Assembly (NCBI GenBank): GCA_033557465.1
Contig: CM066044.1
Coordinates: forward strand, 192,502,184-192,566,183
Length of the DNA stretch: 64,000 nt
Source: Ichthyophis bannanicus
Lineage: Eukaryota > Chordata > Amphibia > Gymnophiona > Ichthyophiidae
Direction: 5' to 3'
The notes below the pieces were generated by a model. That model had not been told where the DNA came from, made no database searches, and saw only the letters and a program-made list of their open reading frames with translations. Below, piece by piece: positions 56,131-64,000 of this stretch (its first letter is position 1; every line of letters begins with the position of its first letter). The position numbers were made by a program, and so were the translations under genes.

Positions 56131-56520
56131 ATATAGGGGCATATTTAGTAAACTGTGCCAAGCGCACATTAAGAGGCAAAAATAAATGTAGGAGGTGAAA
56201 TAGACTGATGTTACTGTGCTGAATAGCTTCTCGCTGTGCTAAAACTGCAGTGGCAATGAATGCAGGTCTACTTCATCGCGCATTGAGTTGATGGTACGTG
56301 CGTCCATGCTAACTGCACAGAGTGAGTAGTGTGTGCTAACTGCAATGTGCAATTCTCTGCCCCAACCTATCCAATCCATCCCCCATCATGCACTAAGTAG
56401 TGAGCATGGGAATTTTAGCATGCTGGCTGTTTTAGCACAGCAACAGTTACAGTGGTCCTATGCTAACTGCTTAGTGCACAGTAAATATTAGCACACTTTA
56501 GTAAAGATTTGAATGTAATA
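56131..56520. mobile_element. Probable Harbinger-type MITE
   Basis: The left end, ggggcatatttagtaaactg, is close to the end of the Harbinger relic at 60905 (gggcatgtttgctaaaggtt). The right end, gcacactttagtaaag, is a diverged inverse. Internal phrases such as tgctaactgc and gcacagt recur. A target duplication is not clear. Confidence 0.5.
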
Positions 56521-58520
56521 ATATATTGTTATGAACATATGTATTCATATATGAGAAAAGTAGGTTCTGTTTTTATAGGACATAATCACCTTTATTACTC
56601 TGGGTGTGCACAGAACAATCCTGAACAATAAAACAATAATACATGTAATTTTCTTTAAGAAGCTATATTGCTGCCTTCTTATTCATTAACTACAATTGAA
56701 ATGTAAAATTGATTAATTCCTATTTTAATTACAAATGATGCCTACCCCTGGGAATCTATTTAGGACTTCAATGTCCAAACCCCCATTATGCAGGTTTATT
56801 GTGACTCAAACGAATCAGAGCATTTCCTTTACATTAAAAAGGGAATTATGGAATATGCGCCTCCGAATCAATGCTGACTCCTGGTGCCCCAGCAGCTCCT
56901 GGGTTTTAGACTTTACAAAAATAGAGGGTAGTGCTTACAATATGACTTCTAAAGCAACAATAACTGATGTCCTGCAATTCCTCCAAATATTTGTTGGGAT
57001 TTTGAAAATCGGAATCAGGGTTCACTCAAAAAGCAGTTTAATGTTCATTACTTTATTGCCGGCATGTCAAATTTTTTATCTGCTCTGCTACCCCTGTCCA
57101 ATGTTCCCTTTAAGTTGCGCAGTTGCACATTTTGTTTTGCAGGGGTTTTTTTGTTATTGCTTGCTCAGTGCAGGCATATGGGTCACACTGTCCAAATTTT
57201 GGACATCTCCTGCACCCCGCTCTGTCCCTCCCTGTTTCCCCCATGCTGCTATTGTTGCCTCCCTGCAGAAGCAGCAGCAGCAATAAAACAGACCCCTCGG
57301 TGCTGACTGCAAAGCCTTTGAGTCTCTGCACTGAAACTGCTGCCAAGTCTAATGCAACAAGGTCAGCATGCAGTAACAGCCTGAGGGTAGATGCACAACG
57401 GTTTTGCAGCCAGTGCAGAAGCTTCTGTTTCATTGTTGCCATTTCCAGAGGTCCAGTGGGATATGGCTGCAGTGAGGGCAGCAGGAGGTAGGGGGAGAAA
57501 GATGTTGGACCATTGGGGAGGGGGGGGGGAGGGTAGAAGAGAGTGGGATGTGGGACCACCGGTGGGAGAGGGTAGATGAGTGGCTGAGTCTGAGCATTGC
57601 TGGAGAGAAAATGGATGAACCTTGGAAGTGTGAGAGAAGTATGCACCTTGATGGGGGAAGCGATCCAAGGGGTGCTGAGAGTGTGTCTGAGATGAAGAAG
57701 CATTAAAAAGGAAAGAGATTGAGAGAGAAGTCACTTACAGGCCCTGTGTTCCTCTACCCATAGCCCCATCTCCAACGTTTAAACCTAAGTGAGTACATCA
57801 GCGGTCTGATACACATAAGTGCAATGGTGTATGTGACTGAGTGAGTGGAGGATTTCTACAAGTGGAGCTGGACATATAAGTCTGTGCATTAGTGAGTGCA
57901 AGAGCAGGTGTGTGTGACTGAGTGGAACAGGTGGCAAGAGGCGTTTAGAAGGATAAGGCTGCTGACGCCATCCTCCTGCTGCTTGCACTATGGGAGAAGG
58001 GGGTTGGAAGGTGACAAGGTGAGGAAGAGGAGGGGAAGGAAGAAAGCTAAACAGAGTTGGGAAGCGAGGGAGAAGAAGACGAGGATGAAAGTAATGAGAG
58101 GATGGAAGGTGGTGTGTAGGGTCGAGCGTTAGAAGAAGGCCAAGGCCAAGGCCTTCTAGAGATTCAGCGACTTCCCAAGATGCTCAGCCGCTAATTCAGA
58201 GATTCCCAGCTAGTGTGGTGGCAAATTTTCCATGGGTCATTCAGAGCAGTGAGAAAAGTTCAGAAGAATTTTCAGTGACCGGTGGTGGGCTTGGGTCCAA
58301 CTCATCTCTCCTGCCCACCACCTCTGCCTTGTACTACTTGTCTCCATCCATCATGAAGACCTGGTGAACGTTGCATATTACCCATTAATGCTTCCCTCTG
58401 TGATCTGAATCATGCAGGGCCTCATAGTCTTAGGTGATCCAGGGGGTGCTGAGAGTGAATGAGTCTGAGATGAAGACTCATTAAGAAAGAAGAGAGGAAA
58501 AGAGAAGAATTTGAGACAAG
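56521..58520. other. Unassigned; possible hAT terminus near 57098
   Basis: The phrase ccaatgttccctttaagttgcgc near 57098 resembles a hAT terminus, but no partner end was found. The long frames at 56735-57286 and 57110-57703 overlap in opposite strands, lack domains, and I do not support them as genes. Confidence 0.4.
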
Positions 58521-59893
58521 ACACTTGGGAGACAGCCAACATGGCTTTAGACAAGGAAGATCTTGTCTTACTAATCTGTTATGTTTTTTTGAAGGAGTGA
58601 ATAATCAGGTGGACAAAGGTGAGTCGGTTGATATTGTGTATCTGGACTTTCAGAAAGCCTTTGACAAGGTCCCTCATCAGAGACTTTTGGCAAAACTAAA
58701 GAGTCATGGGATAGGAGGCAGTGTACTATTGTGGATCAGGAACTGGTTAAAAGATAGAAAGCAGAGGGTAGGGCTAAATGGCCAATTTTCCCAATGGAGA
58801 AAGGTGAATAGTGGTGTACCCCAGGGATCTGTGCTGGGTCCGCTGCTTTTTGACATATTCATAAATGACCTGGAAAGTGGAATAACGAGTGAGGTTATCA
58901 AATTTGCAGATGACACAAAACTATTTAAAGTTGTTAAAACCCAAGAGGATTGTGGAAAATTGCAAGAGGATCTTGATAAATTGGAAGACTGGGCATCAAA
59001 ATGGCAGATGAAATTTAATGTGGACAAGTGCAAGGTTATGCACCTAGGGAAGAACAACCCAAACTATGGTTACACGATGCAAGGTTCCACATTAGGAACC
59101 ACCACCCAGGAAAAAGATTTAGGCGTCATTGTGGATACCATGTTAAAACCCTCGGCCCAGTGTGCAGCGGCGGCCAAGAGAGCAAATAGAATGCTAGGTA
59201 TGATAAGGAAAGGAATGGAAAATAAAACAAAAGATATTATAATGCCTCTATATCGTTCCATGGTGAGACCGCACCTTGAATACTGTGTGCAATTCTGGTC
59301 GCCGTATCTTAAAAAGGATGTAGCGATTTTAGAAAAGGTACAGAGAAGAGCCACCAAAATGGTAAAGGGGATGGAAGGATACTCCTATGAAGAAAGGCTA
59401 AAAAGGTTAGGGCTCTTTAACCTGGAAAAGAGACGGCTGAGGGGAGATATGATAGAAGTCTATAAATTAATGAACGGAGTGGAACGGGTAAACGTAGATC
59501 GATTGTTTACCTTAGCAGAATATAGAAAGACTAGGGGACATGCAATGAAGCTACAGGGTAAACTATTTAAGACTAATAAAAGAAAATATTTTTTCACTCA
59601 ACGTGTAATCAAACTCTGGAATTTGTTACCGGAGGATGTAGTAAAGGCTGTTAGTGTAGCTGGGTTTAAAAAAGGTTTGGACAAGTTCCTGGAGGAAAGG
59701 TCCATAAACCATTATTAAGACGTGACCGAAGATATCAATGCTTGACCCAGTACAAGCATTGTGGAACTTGTGTCTCTTGGGGAAACTGCTAAGTACATAT
59801 GACCTAGATTGACCACTGTTGGAAACAGAATACTGGGCTTGATGGACCTTGGTCTGACCCAGTATGGCATATCTTATGTTATCTTATGTAGGC
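58521..59893 (+). mobile_element. CR1-B LINE, 5'-truncated, youngest CR1 copy
   Basis: It starts in the RT at the HGFRQGRSC motif and runs to a 3' tail with a doubled octamer-like repeat (atcttatgttatcttatgta), typical of CR1. The frame is undamaged. Confidence 0.85.
58525..59718 (+). CDS. CR1 reverse transcriptase, C-terminal 397 codons, open
   Basis: It encodes most of the polymerase domain without a lesion. HGFRQGRSCLTNLLCF comes first, then VYLDFQKAFDKVPHQRL (first catalytic Asp, about residue 41). [20 protein letters not shown] and FADDTKLFK follow, with the catalytic Asp pair near residue 130. After that come [37 protein letters not shown] and LEKRRLRGDMIEVYKLMNG. The first Met is only the truncation point; the full protein would also have an endonuclease and the start of the RT. 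It cannot move by itself. The natural stop at 59716-59718 is followed by the CR1 3' UTR. Confidence 0.8.
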   Translation: MGDSQHGFRQGRSCLTNLLCFFEGVNNQVDKGESVDIVYLDFQKAFDKVPHQRLLAKLKSHGIGGSVLLWIRNWLKDRKQRVGLNGQFSQWRKVNSGVPQGSVLGPLLFDIFINDLESGITSEVIKFADDTKLFKVVKTQEDCGKLQEDLDKLEDWASKWQMKFNVDKCKVMHLGKNNPNYGYTMQGSTLGTTTQEKDLGVIVDTMLKPSAQCAAAAKRANRMLGMIRKGMENKTKDIIMPLYRSMVRPHLEYCVQFWSPYLKKDVAILEKVQRRATKMVKGMEGYSYEERLKRLGLFNLEKRRLRGDMIEVYKLMNGVERVNVDRLFTLAEYRKTRGHAMKLQGKLFKTNKRKYFFTQRVIKLWNLLPEDVVKAVSVAGFKKGLDKFLEERSINHY

Positions 59894-60480
59894 TCTTGTT
59901 ACAATTTAGAGTAAGGTGATGGAGTGGGTGGTGTTCAAGCAATTATGAGATTTTATGGATAAGACATTGGTCCTTCATTATCATTCGGGGTTTCAACTGT
60001 ACCATAGTATGGAGACATAGTTCTCTGTGATTGATTTTATTTGAATGTTTGCAAATAACAGAATAGAATGTTTACTGCCTATGTTAGATTTATCCTCTGC
60101 ATATGACGCTGTAGATCATAATATTCTGTGGCATCACCTGTATGAGATAAGAATTAAGGAGTCTGTGTTAACTTGGATGCAGCCCTTTTCTAAAAGATTG
60201 CACCCAAAGAGAGTTATGGAAGGGGAGTTACTCTGCTCTGAGACACAGTATGAGGTGCTCCAAGCACCTATTTTATCGCCTTTATTATTTAACATTTATT
60301 TGTTTGTAGTGTGCCTTTGCTCCAAGGTCTTGGAGTGCAATCCCATCTTTATGTGATGAAAGTCGGCTGATAGACCTGCTTGATCCTGTATTGGACTAGA
60401 CTCAAACAATCGGTGAGCTTAGTACAATTTTGCAAGGGTTAGCCTTGTGGCTTAGCCAATACAAACTTAAATTGACTGTT
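59894..60480 (+). mobile_element. L2-group RT fragment (subfamily E)
   Basis: The frame 60045-60356 includes LLPMLDLSSAYDAVDHNILW (first catalytic Asp) and ILSPLLFNIYL, after which similarity to L2 RTs fades. The upstream piece near 59960 (LVLHYHSGFQLYHSMET) fits the preceding RT block. It is broken and short. Confidence 0.65.
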
Positions 60481-60904
60481 TATGTTTATTAGTGTTTACA
60501 TAGCATAAAAATCAAACAGGAACTTGATGAAAAATAGGAGCATACAAGGAGGATATAGTATGAGAAGAGGATAGGTACAGAGAAATAGCCCATGTTGTCT
60601 GCAGTCCCGTCTTCGTGGCTACAACCCAGTGTAAGCCTGAGCACAGAAGTGGGTTGCACTTCTCCAAAGAGCACTCGGAATGAGAAGAAAGGGGCAATGT
60701 GTTCGGGAAGGAACCACAGAAAAGAAAGCTGCCTAGCGTGTAGATTTGAGGCTTGCTCTTGCAACCAGTGGTAAAACAAGGAGGCATTTGAGCCTTGAGT
60801 GCAGGAACGGGAGAAAACGTGGGGGGTAATCGAAGAAAAGTACTGAAAAACCTCAATATGCAAAGCTCCAGGAGCCCATAGAAATGTCTTGAAATAAACT
60901 CTAG
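60481..60904. other. Unassigned, non-coding
   Basis: Nothing recognised. Overlapping minus-strand frames here have no domains. Confidence 0.5.
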
Positions 60905-62070
60905 GCCTAGGGCATGTTTGCTAAAGGTTAATGTGCATTAAGTAAAGTTAATCAGGCCGATGCAGAAAACCTGTGCTAAATGCGCGCAGAAGTGACTTTT
61001 AATGCGCTTACGTAACACACTGAGAATGCGCAAGTCTAAACACTCAATGTAGAAAAAGCAGGCTATGTAAATGAAGGATGCGTAAATCTGAGTGTATGCA
61101 AATGAGATACGCATAAAACCCCGACACAAAGGAAAAAACAATTGTAAAATCTCAGCAATAGAAACAAAGTAACACATGCACAAGAGAGGAAATGCAAGAA
61201 GTACTTAGCAGGGCATGCACATAATTGCAGAACGCCATACCTAGTCCTCTCTAGATGTCGTCACATGGCGTCTATTGCTGCGCAAACATATATATGCAAA
61301 AGTACCATGCAGGTATATAAAGCCAACTTCCAAAGGAGTTCTTTCTTCTCATGTTTGCTGTGGATCTCGTTACCTATTGTCTTGTACGTCTTATTTCTTT
61401 CATTTGAGCTGCAAAGATGAAACGTGATCCAGGCTCAGGTGGTGAGACAGAACAGACTGCCAGCCAGCAGGCAAAGCCTATCTGCTCATTACAGTTTTCA
61501 GAGAAGGCAAAGGACGTGCTGTACCCTTGTGTGACTGCCAATTACTACCACTTATTTCTGGCAAAAATACGGTGGGGCAAAGGATTAAATTGTGAGATCA
61601 AATAGCAGCAGAGGCGAGTGCCCTGGGGTGAATGTGCGCATGATACCACAGTTGAAGCACCGGTGGCGTGATGAGCGATGTGCTGTAAAAAAACCCCCAA
61701 AAATGATACCAATTGAGAAATCATGGTGGAAGACAGGGGGAGGGGGGGCCTCCATGCCCTAGTGAGCTGATCCCACTGGAGCAGTTGGTTGCTTCCACAT
61801 TTCAGCCAGAATCACTTAATGGTTTGTCTGGTGGTGTACACTCAGGAATGCAAGCTGCTGAGTACATATCTAGAAGTATCTGGTGTATTTGGTGGAGGGA
61901 TTGCGAGCGTGCTCAGTATAACAGCTATCCCTTTCTCATCGCAGTGTCTGCTTCCACCGCCTCCACCTCTGCTGGTGAGTATAAAACGCCCCCCCCCCCC
62001 CCCACATTACCTTGGGCTATGCTGTGCACTGCACACAGCACACTGCAACAATGTCCCTGACTTTTTCAGG
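60905..62070 (+). mobile_element. Harbinger (PIF) transposon relic, 5' part
   Basis: It starts gggcatgtttgctaaagg, followed by repeated tgtgctaaatgcgcgcag-like motifs. It carries a Myb-like accessory gene. It is interrupted at 62071 by hAT element 3, so its transposase and right end, if present, lie outside the window. Confidence 0.55.
61417..61985 (+). pseudogene. Harbinger Myb-like accessory protein, frameshifted
   Basis: Harbinger elements encode a second protein with a Myb/SANT-like domain that binds the element's DNA and helps bring the transposase to the nucleus. Here a Met start at 61417 opens MKRDPGSGGETEQTASQQ, followed by FSEKAKDVLYPCVTANYYHL with KIRWGKGLNCEI, which fits the first helices of such a domain. 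A stop at 61603 and shifts interrupt it, but other frames continue with GVNVRMIPQLKHRWRDERCA (61636-61695), the third helix. A conserved tail segment LEQLVASTFQPESLNGLSGG lies at 61778-61837. It is inactive. Identification rests on the domain pattern and neighbouring termini. Confidence 0.55.
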
Positions 62071-62176
62071 CAGGGGTAGCCCAAGGGGGGTGCGGGGCTA
62101 TGTGCAGAGACTGGGTGCAGGGCCTCATTTGCATAAATATTTGCATAATGTTACCATACCCTAACTTTTAGTAAAC

Positions 62177-62413
62177 ATGCCTCTTAATGAGTGTATGGAT
62201 AAAGAAAGACTAAAAGATTTCTACATTACTATAATCCAGTGCCAACCGCCAGGCACATTAGGAACTACTACAAACACTGACCATTTAGAACCCATAGCAA
62301 ACCTGCCGTATCATAACAGCACTACCAGGACTCACAAAGCACCTTACTCTACCTATCAAAAGGCAACACTGCAAATATTAAACCAATACATTTCAGAGAA
62401 CAATAATACATGA
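62177..62413 (+). other. Conserved 78-codon frame in hAT cargo
   Basis: It begins MPLNECMDKERLKDFYIT and ends ILNQYISENNNT. It has the same length as the 51759 copy, with about a dozen residue changes. Confidence 0.4.
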
Positions 62414-63059
62414 CCTACTGGGGAAAGAGAACAAGCGGCAATGTCAAATAGGAATTACATAAACAGAATACCTCAGCTCAGTTACACATGCAGATCATAG
62501 ACCATCAAGGAATCACAATTTAGAAACAGGAAGACAATAATTAAACTGGGAAACCCAAAAGCCAAACTTGGAATGTACAACACTGTAGAAATAAAACTAT
62601 AAATTAATTTACTCTTGTACTAAACAAAGCGCAGACGTTAATGATGCACCTTTCCCAGAGCTGACATATTCCAGTTAATAAATTCAAAATAAAGAGAGAT
62701 TTTTCTACCTTTAGTGCAATTATTTTCAGTTGCAATTGCTCCACCCACTTTCTTCTGGTTTCTTCGTGTCTTCTGCTAACTCTCCATCGTCTGCTGTCCA
62801 TTTGTCCTTTCTTCTCTCTTCTTGTTTTTTTCCCATTCTGTCTCTACATCTGCTTTAACATACTTATCTTTCTCCTTTTGCTCTTTCCTCATTCCTATTT
62901 CATCCACTCAAATTTTACCCTTCCATCCTCAATCCCCACTTACTCTCACAGTACCCGGCCAATTGTAGATTTGTCTTCCCTCCCACACAAAATATTTTTC
63001 CTCTCTCCATTTCACTCTCCCAGCTCCATCCCATTCTAATCCTCCCCCAACATCAGCTC

Positions 63060-63710
63060 CCTTCTAGTCCCCGCATCAGCCCATTTCCAGTCCTAGCCCC
63101 CCATCCATTTCCAGTCCTATCCGAGTCCCTCCATCAGCTCATTTCTAATCCCAGCCCTCCATCAGCCCATTTCTAGTCCTTTCCTAGCACCACCATCAGC
63201 CGATGTCAAATCCTAGCTCCCCTCCACTCAGCCCATTTCCAATCCAAGCCCCCCATGAGCCTACTTCCAGTTCTAACACATCCATGAGTCCATTTCAATC
63301 CAAGCCCCCACCACAGCCCATTTCCAATCTTAGCACCCCCCAACAGCCCATTTCCAGTCCTATCCTAGCCCCTCCATCAGCCCATTTCCTGTCCTAGCTC
63401 CCCCCACTCAGCCCATTTCCAGTGCTAACTCCCTCCCCTCACAGCCCATTTCCATTCCAAGCCCCCTCCCCATTAGCTATTTGCAGTTCAAGCCCCCTTC
63501 CATTCAGCCCATTTCCAGTCCTAGCAACCCCCAGCCCATTACCAGTCCTAGCCCCACCCCCATAGCCCATTACCAGTCCTAACCCCCCATCACCCCATTT
63601 TCAGTCTTAGTCCCCCTATCAGCCCATTTCCAGTCCTAGCCCCCCCCCATCAGCCCATTACCAGTCCTTCCCACCATCAGCCCACTTCCAGTCTTAGCCC
63701 CCCCCCCCAG
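63060..63710. repeat. C-rich minisatellite, hAT element 3
   Basis: Repeats of the theme cagcccatttccagtcctagcccccc, in the same orientation as at 52640-53700 but shorter. Confidence 0.85.
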
Positions 63711-63721
63711 GCAAGGTAGAT

Positions 63722-64000
63722 TTTAAAAAAAAACTTGTTGCCGCTGCTGCTGCCGCCGCTGCCATGGCAGCAGCAGAATCGAGCATCCTGCGGGGCCCCC
63801 CCTGCTCGGCAGAGTCCTCCATGCGGCCTCATCTCCCTCAGCGTGGGTTTTTCAGAGCCGCGAAGGGAGAGTTTCCCTTTCTCGCGGCTCTGTTTAAGTC
63901 CGTGGGGCTGATGGGAAACAGGAAATCCTGTTTCCCATCAGTGCCAGTGGCTTAACAGAGCCTCGAGGGAGAAGCTCTCTCCCTTCGCGGCTCTGAAAGC
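63722..64000. repeat. Hairpin in hAT element 3, right arm cut by window end
   Basis: The centre is a perfect palindrome, ctgatgggaaacagga then aa then tcctgtttcccatcag (about 63908-63941). The left arm with gccgctgctgctgccgccg starts near 63738. Only the inner part of the right arm (tctctcccttcgcggctctgaaagc) is in the window. Confidence 0.85.

Larger units (their letters stand above)
62071..64000 (+). mobile_element. Non-autonomous hAT element (type 2 ends), right end outside window
   Basis: It starts caggggtagcccaagggg, close to the element at 51635, and follows the same cargo order. The left 8-bp target half would be ttttcagg (62063-62070); its partner lies beyond the window. It inserted into the Harbinger relic. 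Confidence 0.85.

Noticed and set aside
57098..57125. hAT terminus (ccaatgttccctttaag)
   Set aside because: Looks familiar, but no matching inverted end or 8-bp duplication was found nearby.
57110..57734. Overlapping frames of 120-197 codons
   Set aside because: Low-complexity, mutually overlapping on both strands, no motifs or splice context.

Overview
The window looks like non-genic DNA from a large, repeat-rich vertebrate genome. The element mix is L1/Tx1-like, CR1 and L2 LINEs, a DIRS-type tyrosine-recombinase element, Tc1, hAT and Harbinger transposons, and a MIR-like CORE-SINE. I infer an amphibian, quite possibly a caecilian, from that mix; no host gene confirms it. I found no complete host protein-coding gene. 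Almost every long open frame belongs to a transposable element.

Layout. 1-8.4 kb: an old L1 (minus strand) interrupted by a CR1 element, a CORE-SINE and L2 pieces. 8.4-11.25 kb: CR1 fragments, then the 3' part of a DIRS-like element with its recombinase C-terminus. 11.25-18.3 kb: unassigned DNA with L2 pieces, a CR1 element split by an L1-type ORF1-only element, and two hAT-like fold-back MITEs. 18.3-20.3 kb: a broken intronless gene-like relic carrying a precise MITE insertion. 21.2-22.35 kb: a CpG-rich island, the best candidate for a host promoter. 23.7-25.9 kb: a complete non-autonomous hAT element with an 8-bp target duplication.

27.8-36.3 kb: one L2-group LINE (minus strand) holding three nested insertions: a CR1, an ORF1-only L1-type element with an intact ORF (HAL1-like), and a Tc1. 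37-42 kb: CR1 and L2 fragments. 42-47.9 kb: an L1 ORF1 relic split by a nearly complete L2-group LINE whose 5' end is an array of 130-bp monomers. 47.9-51.6 kb: a CR1 piece and mostly unassigned DNA. 51.6-54.2 kb: a second complete hAT-like element. 54.4-60.5 kb: CR1 and L2 pieces, one with a 397-codon open frame. 60.9-62.07 kb: a Harbinger relic with a Myb-like gene. 62.07 kb to the end: a third hAT-like element, cut by the window edge.

How the parts relate. The CORE-SINE carries a 3' tail matching the L2-group LINE at 44-47.6 kb, including a stem-loop that co-varies between copies, as expected for a SINE moved by an L2 reverse transcriptase. The three hAT-like elements share internal cargo (a 78-codon frame, a roughly 30-bp minisatellite and a ~400-bp hairpin) behind two different sets of termini; this is the most unusual system here. 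Tandem 5'-UTR repeats recur in three unrelated LINE types (130-bp, 190-bp and a looser pair). All functional statements are from family knowledge; no database search was run.
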